Made by a program: the position numbers and the translations under genes. 64,000 nt of DNA. It comes from JBKDZR01 sp047971485. Lineage in GTDB: Bacteria; Pseudomonadota; Alphaproteobacteria; Rhodobacterales; Rhodobacteraceae. This document shows positions 1-8,780 of this stretch, piece after piece. The notes beneath the pieces were generated by a model. The model ran no database searches. It was not told the origin of the DNA and saw only the letters and a list, made by a program, of their open reading frames with translations. The stretch spans positions 8,034 through 72,033 of the forward strand of contig JBKDZR010000019.1 in NCBI GenBank assembly GCA_047971485.1, given 5' to 3'. Positions within the stretch are counted from its first letter, which is position 1. Every line of letters starts with the position of its first letter.

Positions 1-1056
1 GATGGCGATCACATAGGCATCGGCGCTGTTGTAGCGCTCAATCACCCGGAAATTCGGAAAGATCATCAAGGCCGGTCCCCTGGCCCCCGCCGGCAGCAGG
101 ATCTCAGCCCGGTCATTGTCCGGCAGAACCGCCCCGGACATGCTGCGGATCCCAAGCGCGTGCCAGGCTTCGGTGGATTGCCGGCGCCCATCGGCCAGCC
201 GATAGTCGAACGCTTCGGGCAGCACCACCTCGACCCCCCAGGGCGCGCCTTTTTCCCAGCCGAACCCGGCCAGATAGGCCGCCGCCGAGGCCAGCGCATC
301 GGTCGGATCGTCCGACCAGATGTCGCGGCGCCCATCCCCATCGAAATCCACCGCATACGCCAGATAAGAGGTGTGCATGAACTGGGTATGGCCCATGGCG
401 CCGGCCCAGCTGCCCTTCATCCCGGCGGGCACGACATCGCCGGCCTCGATGATCCGCAGGGCGGCGATCAGCTGCTCTTCGAAAAATGCGCCGCGGCGGC
501 CATCATAGGCCAGGGTCGCCATGGCCTCGATGGTGTTCTCGTTGCCCCGAAACGTGCCATAGGCGCTTTCCAACCCCCAGATCGCCGCAACGATCTGCTT
601 GTCGACACCGTAATGCGCCTCAATCCGGTCCAGCGCCGCGCCATGACGGGCCAGCGCATCCCGCCCGTTGCGGATCCGCGTTTCGGACACCGCGCTGTCC
701 AGATAGTCCCAGATCGCCCTGGAAAACTCGCCCTGGTTGCGGTCACGACCGATCACACCGGTGTTGTAGCGCAGCCCCGGCAGGGTGCGCGTCAACGTGG
801 CCTGGCTGATGCCAGCCGCCCGGGCACGGGTCTGAAAGTCGCCCAACCAGGCGGAAAACCCCAGATTATCCTGCGTCATCTTGACCTGGGCCGGGGCAGT
901 CTCCTGGGGGCGCAGTACCGGACGGGGCGAAGCGACCCGCGTCACCGCCACAAGGCCCGGCCTTGGATCGGGGCGCGCATCCGAGGCCGCCAGATCACTG
1001 GCGGCACAGGTGGCAACAAAGGTAGCGAAAACGGCAAGGAAAGAGCGCGCGCGCAT
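1..1056 (-). CDS. Lytic murein transglycosylase, MltB/SLT_2 type (C-terminus cut by window edge)
   Basis: Periplasmic enzyme that cleaves the MurNAc-GlcNAc bond of peptidoglycan to leave 1,6-anhydro ends. The 352 visible residues start with a hydrophobic N-terminus (about residues 5-20, probable signal peptide). The MltB-type catalytic block follows, with the presumed catalytic glutamate at about residue 163 in the motif GLESAYG. Family-typical segments after it include GAMGHTQFM and a DFDGDGRRDIW stretch, then a region resembling 'LAGFGWEKGAPWG'. The start is the ATG at 1056, with a weak AGGA upstream. The reading frame is still open at base 1, so the C-terminus, possibly with a peptidoglycan-binding domain, is missing. 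The family call is firm. Membrane anchoring is not decidable from this fragment. Confidence 0.88.
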   Translation of the reverse strand, partial: MRARSFLAVFATFVATCAASDLAASDARPDPRPGLVAVTRVASPRPVLRPQETAPAQVKMTQDNLGFSAWLGDFQTRARAAGISQATLTRTLPGLRYNTGVIGRDRNQGEFSRAIWDYLDSAVSETRIRNGRDALARHGAALDRIEAHYGVDKQIVAAIWGLESAYGTFRGNENTIEAMATLAYDGRRGAFFEEQLIAALRIIEAGDVVPAGMKGSWAGAMGHTQFMHTSYLAYAVDFDGDGRRDIWSDDPTDALASAAAYLAGFGWEKGAPWGVEVVLPEAFDYRLADGRRQSTEAWHALGIRSMSGAVLPDNDRAEILLPAGARGPALMIFPNFRVIERYNSADAYVIAI

Positions 1057-1155
1057 CGGGGGGATCCTGTGATTTTGACTGCTCGTCGTTTTGTTTTGCC
1101 AGAATCATACCAGAAACCTGCCCCGGGTCATCCGAAAATGCGTTAACATATCCGC

Positions 1156-3429
1156 TTAGCGCCGGGTGCGCGCCACCTTGCGTTTGGTCTTGGCTGTCTT
1201 TGCCTTGGTCCGCGCCGCCTTGCGCCGCACAGGACCACGACCCCGGCGCGGCCCGCCGCCACGCGCCAGTTGCTGGCCATCGAGATCCAGCAACTCCAGC
1301 AACAGCCCGCCCGTTACCGGCACCGCATCGACCAGTCGCACCGTGACCCGCTGGCCCAGGGCGATGACCTGCCCGGTATCGGCGCCCATCAGGGAATGGC
1401 TGTCCGCGTCATGGTGGAAATACTCGGTCCCCAGGCTGCGGATCGGGATCAGCCCGTCGGCGCCGGTTTCATCCAGCCGGACGAACAGGCCAAAGCGGGT
1501 TACCCCGGAAATGCGCCCACCGATTTCGGTGCCCAGCCGTTCCGACAAATAAGCGGCCAGGTAGCGGTCCGTGGTGTCGCGCTCGGCGGCCATTGAGCGG
1601 CGTTCCGTATCCGAGATATGCTTGGCCGTTTCCTCCAGCCCCTCGGCCTCCTGCGCAGTCTGCCCATCCCGTTTCGCCCCCGGCCAGCCATGGGCGGCGA
1701 TCAGCGCGCGGTGCACGACCAGATCGGCATAGCGCCGGATCGGCGAGGTGAAATGCGCATAGGCCCGCAGCGCCAGCCCGAAATGCCCAAAGTTTTCAGG
1801 TGCATAATAAGCCTGGGTCATGGATCGCAGGGTCGACATGTTGATCAGTTCGGCGAAATCCGTCTCTGCCGCCTGATCCAGCAACCGGTTCAGATGCCGG
1901 GTTTGCAGCACCTGCCCCTTGGCCAGGTTAAGCCCCGCGCCCTGGGCCGTTTCACGCAGGGCTTCCAGCTTGGCCGGCTCCGGTTCCTCATGGACGCGGA
2001 ACAGCAGGGGCTGGCGCTTGGCGATCAGGGTTTCGGCGGCGCAGACATTGGCCAGCACCATGAATTCCTCGATCAGGCGATGGGCATCCAGCCGTTCGCG
2101 AAAGGCGACCGAGGTCACCTTGCCGGCCTCATCCAGCACGATCTGGCGTTCGGGCAGGTCCAGATGCAGCGGCTGACGGCGGTCACGCGCCTTGGCCACG
2201 GCGGCATAGGCGGCATAGAGGGGCGCGATCACGCTGTCCTTCAGCGCCAGCGCGGCATCGCTGGCGTGCGGCGTGCCGTCCATGGCCCCCTGCACGGCCT
2301 CATAGGCCAGGGACGCGGCCGAGCGGATCATCGCCCGGTGAAAGGCATGTCCGATGCGGTTGCCCTCGGCGTCGATCCGCATTTGCAAGGCAATCACCGC
2401 ACGCGGCACCCCTTCGTGCAGGGAACACAGATCGCCGGACAGCCGGTCGGGCAGCATCGGCACCACACGATCGGGGAAGTAGGTGGAATTGCCGCGCTTG
2501 CGGGCCTCACGGTCCAGGTCAGATCCCGGTGTCACATGATGGGCGACATCGGCGATAGCCACCCAGACCAGATGGCCCCCGGGGTTTTCGGGGTCCGGAT
2601 CGGACTGGGCAAAGACGGCATCGTCATGATCCCGGGCATCGGCCGGGTCAATGGTGACAAAGGGCAGATCCCGCAGATCGAGGCGCTTGCCCAAGGCGGC
2701 CGGTTTCTGGGCGTCGGTTTCGGCCAGAACCGCCTCGGGGAAACTGTCGGGGATACCATGGGCGTGGATCGCAATCAGCGATACCGCCCGGGGCGCGCCG
2801 GGATCGCCCAGCCGGGTGACGATCCGCGCCGCCGGCAGGCCCATGCGGGCGCGGGGGCCGACCAGTTCGGCCTCGACCAGCTCACCATCCTTGGCGCCAT
2901 GGGTGACGCCGGGGCCCACCCGCCATTCGCGGTCGGACCCCTTGTCGATGGGCAGGATACGCCCGCCCTCGGCGTCCTTGCGATAGACACCCAGAACACG
3001 CTTGGGGTGGGTCCCGATCCGGCGGATCAGCCGGGCCTCATAGGCGTGATCGGGCTGGCCCACATGGGCCAGCCGCGCCAGGATCCGATCCCCCGCACCC
3101 AAGGCCGGTTCGGCCGCGCGCGGGATATAGAGGATCGTCGGCTCGGGCTCGTCGCCGTGCCATTCCAGCGGTCGAGCGAACAGATCGCCATCCGCGGTGG
3201 GGGGCAGCACCTCCAGCACGCTGACCGGCGGCAGACGATCCGGATCCCGATAGCTGCGGCGGCGCTTTTCCAGAAGGCCCTCATCCTCCAACTCGCGCAG
3301 CACCAGTTTCAGGACGTCGCGGTCCGGGCCCTTGATGCCGAAAGCACGGGCGATATCACGTTTCGAGGCGCTGTTCGGGTGGTCCGAAATCCAGGCGAGG
3401 ATCTCGTCCTTTGAGGGTACGCGGGTCAT
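1156..3429 (-). CDS. rnr: Ribonuclease R
   Basis: Processive 3'-5' exoribonuclease that degrades structured RNA. The 757-residue length suits the family. An N-terminal winged-helix-like segment (residues 1-65) is followed by cold-shock/OB regions, then the RNB catalytic domain, whose metal-binding aspartates lie in DPADARDHDDAVF (about 261-273). A C-terminal S1 domain (around 640-710) and a basic tail rich in Lys/Arg close the protein. The basic tail is usual for RNase R and separates it from RNase II. I chose ATG 3429. An in-frame TTG six bases upstream (3435) would add two residues, but neither start has a strong Shine-Dalgarno. It is probably monocistronic. Confidence 0.95.
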   Translation of the reverse strand: MTRVPSKDEILAWISDHPNSASKRDIARAFGIKGPDRDVLKLVLRELEDEGLLEKRRRSYRDPDRLPPVSVLEVLPPTADGDLFARPLEWHGDEPEPTILYIPRAAEPALGAGDRILARLAHVGQPDHAYEARLIRRIGTHPKRVLGVYRKDAEGGRILPIDKGSDREWRVGPGVTHGAKDGELVEAELVGPRARMGLPAARIVTRLGDPGAPRAVSLIAIHAHGIPDSFPEAVLAETDAQKPAALGKRLDLRDLPFVTIDPADARDHDDAVFAQSDPDPENPGGHLVWVAIADVAHHVTPGSDLDREARKRGNSTYFPDRVVPMLPDRLSGDLCSLHEGVPRAVIALQMRIDAEGNRIGHAFHRAMIRSAASLAYEAVQGAMDGTPHASDAALALKDSVIAPLYAAYAAVAKARDRRQPLHLDLPERQIVLDEAGKVTSVAFRERLDAHRLIEEFMVLANVCAAETLIAKRQPLLFRVHEEPEPAKLEALRETAQGAGLNLAKGQVLQTRHLNRLLDQAAETDFAELINMSTLRSMTQAYYAPENFGHFGLALRAYAHFTSPIRRYADLVVHRALIAAHGWPGAKRDGQTAQEAEGLEETAKHISDTERRSMAAERDTTDRYLAAYLSERLGTEIGGRISGVTRFGLFVRLDETGADGLIPIRSLGTEYFHHDADSHSLMGADTGQVIALGQRVTVRLVDAVPVTGGLLLELLDLDGQQLARGGGPRRGRGPVRRKAARTKAKTAKTKRKVARTRR

Positions 3430-3583
3430 GGCCAACCGCTATCATGGGTGGCCTGCGCCGTCACGGGCAAAGACCGGGCCAGGGGCAAGCAATCCCCGCC
3501 CCCGCGGGCATCAGGGGCCAAGATCAATGCCTGGCCGTTTGCCCGGCGCCGAACCGGAAACGGATCCGGCGCCGAACACCCGT

Positions 3584-4657
3584 TCAGGTGGTGATCTTGA
3601 AGACGCGGCGGGCGTTGCCTTCGAAGAACTGCTTCAGCCCCTCTTCGCCGATGTTCATGGCATCCAGCGCGCCGACCTCTTCGGGAACGAACTGCCACGG
3701 ATAATCCATGGCATAGAGCATCCGATCCGGCCCGATCACGTTGCGGACATATTCAATGGGCGGGGCCCAGCCGATACCGCTGGAGGTGTAGTAGAAGTTG
3801 TCGATCAGATAATCCCAGGCCCGGCGCTTCAGCTGATGCACATCCGGGTAGCGCCCAGTGCGCGAGATATGCCCGTGCATGAAATCAATGCGATACAGCC
3901 AATAGGGCAGTGCCTCACCGCAATGGCCAAGAATGATCTGCAGCTTGGGGAAGCGATCGAACAGCCCCGACACCAGCAGCCGCAGCGCGTGCAGGCCTGT
4001 GTCGCAGGCAAAGCCGTAAACCGCCGCATCGAGGCCGCGTTTCAGGAACGGCTCGATCATTTGCGGCGAGGGCGTGTTCGGGTGCAGATAGATCGGCACA
4101 TCCAGCGCCTCGGCCGCCTCGAACAGGCCCCAGTACTTTTCATCGTCCATATAGGTGCCCAGGGTGTGGGAATTCAGGATCCCACCACGCAGGCCCAGCT
4201 TGGTCACGCCGCGTTCCAATTCCTTCTCGGCCTCACCGACATCCAGCGGGCTGAAGGCGGCCAGCCCGACATAGCGGTCGGGATGGGCGGCGATGCCCTC
4301 GGCCAGCTGGTCGTTGGTGCTGCGGGCCAAGGCGCTGGCCAGCTTGGGCTCGAACACCTGCACCCCGGGTGAGGACAGCGACACCACCTGCATGTCGATC
4401 CCCGAGGCATCCATATCCGCCAGGCGTTCCTCCCCCAGGGTCTGGATGCGCCGCGAATGGGCCCGGGCCTTTTCCGTGGTCGATTTGCCGAAGAACCCCC
4501 AGAGGCTCTTGAAACCGGGATCGGTGATCGTGCCGTCCTCCAACCCCTTGAGATACAGGTCCATCATCTCGGGGGGCAGCCAGGCCTCTTCGGTGGCGAT
4601 CCGCTTGTAGGGCGGGTTGGGGTTGCGCGGGGGCATGGGGGGATAACGGTCAGTCAT
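3584..4657 (-). CDS. Amidohydrolase family 2 protein (ACMSD / aromatic-acid decarboxylase-like)
   Basis: A 357-residue TIM-barrel metal-dependent hydrolase or decarboxylase. Motifs of the amidohydrolase_2 group are visible: ATEEAW near residue 21 (metal-ligand region at strand 1), a histidine in YLHPNTPSP, LGHCGEALPYW, and the C-terminal aspartate in YAMDYPWQ. The closest named families are 2,3-dihydroxybenzoate and gamma-resorcylate decarboxylases and ACMSD. The substrate cannot be read from sequence. Start ATG 4657 is well supported: an AAGGAG lies seven bases upstream, and the first eight bases overlap the end of the TRAP permease gene (ATGACTGA), which implies translational coupling. It probably acts on the compound the neighbouring TAXI-TRAP system imports; that link is inference. 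Confidence 0.88.
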   Translation of the reverse strand: MTDRYPPMPPRNPNPPYKRIATEEAWLPPEMMDLYLKGLEDGTITDPGFKSLWGFFGKSTTEKARAHSRRIQTLGEERLADMDASGIDMQVVSLSSPGVQVFEPKLASALARSTNDQLAEGIAAHPDRYVGLAAFSPLDVGEAEKELERGVTKLGLRGGILNSHTLGTYMDDEKYWGLFEAAEALDVPIYLHPNTPSPQMIEPFLKRGLDAAVYGFACDTGLHALRLLVSGLFDRFPKLQIILGHCGEALPYWLYRIDFMHGHISRTGRYPDVHQLKRRAWDYLIDNFYYTSSGIGWAPPIEYVRNVIGPDRMLYAMDYPWQFVPEEVGALDAMNIGEEGLKQFFEGNARRVFKITT

Positions 4658-6542
4658 GGGCAAGCTCCTTTTCTGGATCGGATGGGGCCGCATCAGGCGC
4701 GGCGCAAAAACGGGTAAAGAGGTAAGCGATGAGAACGACGGCAAGAACCAGCCCGATGGCGACGGGTGAAGCCGGGGGCAACACCGCCGTGATCCCACCC
4801 GCCCCCAGCGCCACCAGCCCCGCCGCCAGCCGCCGGATCCCGCCGCCATAGGCGCGGCGTGTGGCAAGAACCTCGGACAGCAGGTAACCGGCGACAAGGA
4901 TACTGAGGATCGAAACAGCGATCTCCAGCATACTGCCCTCCATCACCAGCGCAGGGTTCACGGCAAAGACGAAGGGCAGCAGATAGGCGGTGATCGCCAG
5001 TTTCAGCCCCGTTGTCCCGGTGGCCCACATGTCGGATTTGGCAATGCTGGCCGCCGCATAGGACGCGATGGCCACCGGCGGGGTCAGCATCGACAGCAAG
5101 CCGAAATAGAAGATGAACAGATGCGCCGACATCTGCCCCACCCCGGCCCGGATCAGCGCAGGGGCCAGCAGCACCGAGATGATCACATAGACACCGGTGG
5201 TCGGCATGCCCACACCCAGCACGATCGCCAACAGCGCCGTGGCCAGAAGCAGCGCGAACAGCCCCCCCAGTGCAGCGATCTTGCCCAAGGCCTGGGTCAG
5301 GGCAAAGCCCAGCCCGGTCACGTTGATCGTGCCGATGACGATCCCGGCGATCCCGCAAACCAGCAGGATCGGGATCAGCGTCTGACCACTGTCCAGCAGA
5401 ATACGCGGGATCAGAGACAGGCGCGGGGCCCCACGCGGCGCGGCGACCATGTGCAGGGCCAGCGCCGCACCGGCGGAATAAAGCGCCGACTTGCCCGGCG
5501 AATAGCCCAGAACGAAGAGAAACCAGATCAGCACACCCAGCGGCGCCAGCAGCGGCCAGGCCCCTTTCAGCGCCGCGCCCACCTTGGGCAGGGTATCGCG
5601 CGGCTCGCCCAGGATACCATGGGCGGCGGCATAGCGATCCACCTGACGATACAGCAGGTAATAGTAGAACAGCGCGGGCAGGAAGGCGGCAATGACCACA
5701 TCAGAATAACCGACCTGAAGGAACTCGGCGATGACGAAGGCGGTGGCACCCATCACCGGCGGCGCGATCTGGCCACCGTTGGAGGCGACGGCCTCAATCG
5801 CACCGGCATAGCGGGCGGGAAAGCCGGCCTTTTTCATCATCGGGATGGTGACCACGCCGGTGGACATGACATTGGCCACGGTCGATCCCGACAGCGTGCC
5901 GAACAGCGATGAGGCCAGGATCGCCACCTTGGCCGGCCCACCCCGGCGATGGCCCATCAGCGACAGGGCCAGCCGGGTCATCGCATCGCTGCCGCCAACC
6001 GCGTTCAGCGTGGCCCCGAACAGGATGAAGCCCAGGATCTGATTGGCCCCAACATTCAAGACAAGTCCAGGTATTCCATTGGAATCATTATATATATACA
6101 AAAGATAGCGGGCCGGTTTCAGATAGGCACCCTCCAGGATGCCCGGGGCCATCCAGCCCAAGAACCCATAGGCCATGAACGCCAGCCCGAGGACAGCCAG
6201 CACCGGCCCGCAGGTGCGGCGCGTCACCTCGACCAACCCGGCGATGGCAAACAGCGCCGGTACCCATTTCTCCGGGCCACGGCTGGCCGCAGTCATCAGC
6301 CAGCCCTCATAGTTCCAGCCCAGCCAGAACCAGCCGGCCATGGCCAGCACGCCGACCCCCAGATCCGGCCAGCGCCACAGCCCCGGCAACGGCCGGGCCA
6401 GAACACCGGCCAGAACCGCCAGGCCCAGAATGACGGCCAGATATTGTTCGGTGATGATCACCAGGCCCAGCCGACCCGGAATATCCAGGATCCACAGGGC
6501 GCCAAGTGCGGGGATCACCGCAGCGAAAGATGCAGGGGTCAA
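4650..6542 (-). CDS. TRAP transporter permease, fused small and large membrane subunits (TAXI type)
   Basis: Inner-membrane secondary transporter. At 630 residues it carries about 16-18 hydrophobic segments: an N-terminal DctQ-like four-helix part (about residues 1-120) followed by a DctM-like large subunit. Family motifs include GSTVANVMSTGVVTIP in the middle and a C-terminal-half GVGMPTTGVYVI block. This fused layout is usual for TRAP systems that work with TAXI solute-binding proteins, and such a protein is encoded immediately upstream (stop at 6717). The start is a TTG at 6542, supported by a GGAGAG about six bases upstream, and no nearer ATG competes. The last eight bases overlap the amidohydrolase start. 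A stem-loop sits between this gene and the binding-protein gene. Confidence 0.93.
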   Translation of the reverse strand: MTPASFAAVIPALGALWILDIPGRLGLVIITEQYLAVILGLAVLAGVLARPLPGLWRWPDLGVGVLAMAGWFWLGWNYEGWLMTAASRGPEKWVPALFAIAGLVEVTRRTCGPVLAVLGLAFMAYGFLGWMAPGILEGAYLKPARYLLYIYNDSNGIPGLVLNVGANQILGFILFGATLNAVGGSDAMTRLALSLMGHRRGGPAKVAILASSLFGTLSGSTVANVMSTGVVTIPMMKKAGFPARYAGAIEAVASNGGQIAPPVMGATAFVIAEFLQVGYSDVVIAAFLPALFYYYLLYRQVDRYAAAHGILGEPRDTLPKVGAALKGAWPLLAPLGVLIWFLFVLGYSPGKSALYSAGAALALHMVAAPRGAPRLSLIPRILLDSGQTLIPILLVCGIAGIVIGTINVTGLGFALTQALGKIAALGGLFALLLATALLAIVLGVGMPTTGVYVIISVLLAPALIRAGVGQMSAHLFIFYFGLLSMLTPPVAIASYAAASIAKSDMWATGTTGLKLAITAYLLPFVFAVNPALVMEGSMLEIAVSILSILVAGYLLSEVLATRRAYGGGIRRLAAGLVALGAGGITAVLPPASPVAIGLVLAVVLIAYLFTRFCAAPDAAPSDPEKELAHD

Positions 6543-6681
6543 CGGAACTCTCCGGTCGTCATGTCACAGTGCATCGCGCTGTGATCTTTCGGTGTCGCAT
6601 GGACGGTCTGCGCCTGGAACGTGTCGCGTTCCTTCGCAGCCACCAATGCGCCCTAACCACCTGATAACGCATGATCAAAAC

Positions 6682-6706
6682 CCCGGAACCGACACTCGGT
6701 TCCGGG
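6682..6706 (-). terminator. Perfect stem-loop between solute-binding protein and permease genes
   Basis: A perfect 10-bp stem (CCCGGAACCG / CGGTTCCGGG) with a 5-base loop, followed on the minus strand by a short TTTT. It lies 10 bases past the binding-protein stop and 140 bases before the permease. It may be a partial terminator or an mRNA-stabilising hairpin that gives more binding protein than permease, a common arrangement in uptake operons. Confidence 0.6.
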
Positions 6707-6716
6707 TGTTCATGCG

Positions 6717-7712
6717 TTAGTCCAGCGTGGCTTCGTGCGCCGTGTTCTGGTCGGTCCAGAGGCCCTTTTCGGTAAAAAAGGCGACCGCCGCCGGATGATA
6801 GGGCACGGTATTGGTCGGCGCCGCCATCCGGTCCTGGGATGCGGTTGCAAGGGCCGGATAGTCGGTTTTCAACTGGGGCAGCGCATCCCACAGGGCCGAC
6901 AGGATCGCCGTTGCATCGGCATCTGACAAATTGGCGCTTGTCGTCAGGAACACGTCATAGGCGGAAATGGTGACCGGATCGGTGACCTCGGGCATGCGCG
7001 GGTTTGGATCCACCTGCATCAGATAGACCCCGGGATAGGCCTCGCCGATCACCTCATCGGTGGCATCGTCCCCGGTGATCGACAAATAGCGGATCCCGCC
7101 CGGGATCGTCGCATGGGCCTGCTGGGTCAAGGGAATGCCCACGGCCACACCGCTGGCATCCAGGGTGCCCTCGGTCAGCCCCTCCATGCCCTGGGCCAGA
7201 CCGGCCACGGTGACGCCCTCGACCTGATCCTCGGACACACCACCGGCGATCAGCGTGGCCACATTCACCCGGCCTGTCGCCTGCTGCGAGGACACCGCCG
7301 TGACCACGCGCTTGCCGACCAGATCGGCAACCTCGGTCATGCCGCTGTCGGCGCGCACGGCAAAGGCCTGACGCAGGGGCCACAGCCGGGCCAGGACACG
7401 CATCCCCGTATAGGGATCGTTACCATAATCCCCCCGGTACCACCCCCCGACATCAATCGAGGAATTCAACCCAACCGTCACTTCATCGGCTGCAATCAAT
7501 GGCACATAAACCGAGGATCCGGTGAACGGCTGCACCGTGACCTGGCGCTGCAGCCCATCCTGCAAGGCAGCGGCGATGCCACCCCCGATCGTATAGTAAA
7601 GCGTTCCCTGCGGATTGGTGCCGATGGTGATCCGGCCCTGGGCCTGCGCAGCCGGGCCAACGCCCATCGTGGCAGCCACGGCAAGGCCGACGGCAAAGAT
7701 GCGTCCGATCAT
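6717..7712 (-). CDS. TAXI-family TRAP transporter solute-binding protein
   Basis: Periplasmic binding protein of 331 residues that captures the substrate for the fused TRAP permease encoded next. A clear Sec signal peptide (about residues 1-23, ending AQA) precedes the mature start QGRITIGTNPQGTLYY. This opening strand and the following TIGGGIAAAL are typical of the TAXI (TRAP-associated extracytoplasmic immunogenic) family. A tyrosine- and glycine-rich ligand segment (VDVGGWYRGDYG-like, about residue 90) is also present. ATG 7712 has an excellent GGAGGA six bases upstream, so the longer reading to 7781 is rejected. The divergent LysR gene suggests substrate-dependent control of this operon. 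The ligand is unknown. Confidence 0.93.
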   Translation of the reverse strand: MIGRIFAVGLAVAATMGVGPAAQAQGRITIGTNPQGTLYYTIGGGIAAALQDGLQRQVTVQPFTGSSVYVPLIAADEVTVGLNSSIDVGGWYRGDYGNDPYTGMRVLARLWPLRQAFAVRADSGMTEVADLVGKRVVTAVSSQQATGRVNVATLIAGGVSEDQVEGVTVAGLAQGMEGLTEGTLDASGVAVGIPLTQQAHATIPGGIRYLSITGDDATDEVIGEAYPGVYLMQVDPNPRMPEVTDPVTISAYDVFLTTSANLSDADATAILSALWDALPQLKTDYPALATASQDRMAAPTNTVPYHPAAVAFFTEKGLWTDQNTAHEATLD

Positions 7713-7787
7713 AGATAGTCCTCCCTCGATGCGCAGCTCATGCTCCTCAGCCGCTACGCGTTTCCCTGTGTAGCACCCCACCAGCCC

Positions 7788-7803
7788 TTCATTTTATGAA
7801 ATG
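7788..7803. promoter_or_regulatory. Short inverted repeat in the LysR/TRAP divergent promoter region
   Basis: TTCAT-TTT-ATGAA (7788-7800), overlapped by CATTT-TATG-AAATG (7790-7803). It repeats the half-sites of the better LysR-type box 12 bases away, so it may be the activation half of a two-part operator for the TAXI-TRAP operon. This is pattern-based only. Confidence 0.35.
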
Positions 7804-7811
7804 TTAGACTT

Positions 7812-7836
7812 TATTCATTGATTAATACTATGAATA
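7812..7836. promoter_or_regulatory. LysR-type T-N11-A box
   Basis: TATTCAT and ATGAATA form 7-bp inverted arms separated by 11 bases, exactly the T-N11-A geometry of LysR-family operators. The box ends four bases before the LysR start codon (7840), so binding here would be expected to autorepress the regulator while acting on the divergent transport operon. Confidence 0.55.
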
Positions 7837-7839
7837 GCT

Positions 7840-8754
7840 ATGTCCGTCGCCCATCTCACCCTGCGCCAGTTGCAGGCCATCCAGGCCATCTACGTGACCC
7901 GGCGCATCTCGGCTGCGGCGCAGCGGATGAATATCAGCCAATCGACGGCCAGTGTCCTGCTGGGGCAGGCGGAAACGGCGCTGGGGGTGCGGCTGTTTGA
8001 CCGGACGACACGGGCGCTGACACCGACCCGGGCAGTGGAACAGGTGATCGGCATCGTCGAACGGATCCTGGGCGATCTCGACGCGCTTGGGGCGACGGTG
8101 AATGACCTCAAGGATCTGGAACGGGGGCAGGTCCGGATCACGGCGACACCCGCAACCGGCCTTGCGCTGCTGCCCCGCACGATCAAGCGGTTCAAGGCCG
8201 CCTATCCGGGGATCGCCATCGTCATGAATGATTGCGCCCCCGACCAGTTCTTCACGGTGATCGAGGCAGAACGGGCGGATTTCGGCCTGGGCCTGCCGCC
8301 CTCGGACCGGATGCGCTTTGACTGGCACGCCGTGCAAAACGACACCCTGCATGTGGTCTGCCACCGCGATCATCCCTTTGCCCGCCTGACCAGGGTTCGC
8401 TGGCGGGATCTGGACAACCAGCCCATGATCGTCGCGCGCCGGGCCTATGGGATCCGCGATCTGGTTCAGACCACCATGGAAGCGGTCGGTGCGCGGCAGA
8501 CCATCGCCAATGAGATCGGCTTTCTCTACAGCGCCGAATGGATGGCCGCCTGCGGCATGGGCATCGCTATTTTCCCGCGCTGCCTGGCCGAAGCAACCCA
8601 TGATCCCGATCTGGTGTCCCGGCCGCTGGTCGATCCGGCTGTTACCCGTCCGACGGCGGTGGTGACCAAACGCGGGCGGACCCTGTCACCATCGGCCAAG
8701 CGTTTTGTCGAAATGCTGTCAGAGGACCTTAGCGTCCCCCACCGGCCCCTTTGA
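7840..8754 (+). CDS. LysR-family transcriptional regulator
   Basis: A 304-residue LTTR. The N-terminal winged helix-turn-helix (residues 4-63) reads LRQLQAIQAIYVTRRISAAA and continues through QSTASVLLGQAE, with the usual linker helix after it. The rest is a periplasmic-binding-like effector domain (about 90-295). The gene is divergent from the TAXI-TRAP-amidohydrolase operon across 127 bp that hold a T-N11-A box. It is therefore the likely regulator of that operon, responding to the imported compound or its product; the family behaviour is known, the target and ligand are inferred. ATG 7840 gives a family-normal N-terminus. Confidence 0.93.
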   Translation: MSVAHLTLRQLQAIQAIYVTRRISAAAQRMNISQSTASVLLGQAETALGVRLFDRTTRALTPTRAVEQVIGIVERILGDLDALGATVNDLKDLERGQVRITATPATGLALLPRTIKRFKAAYPGIAIVMNDCAPDQFFTVIEAERADFGLGLPPSDRMRFDWHAVQNDTLHVVCHRDHPFARLTRVRWRDLDNQPMIVARRAYGIRDLVQTTMEAVGARQTIANEIGFLYSAEWMAACGMGIAIFPRCLAEATHDPDLVSRPLVDPAVTRPTAVVTKRGRTLSPSAKRFVEMLSEDLSVPHRPL

Positions 8755-8780
8755 GCGTACCACAAGGCCGACAATCCCCG

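Noticed and set aside
1618..3414. Long plus-strand open frame (598 residues) opposite rnr
   Set aside because: Antisense shadow of RNase R in GC-rich DNA; composition rich in Gln, Gly, Arg and His, with no domain.
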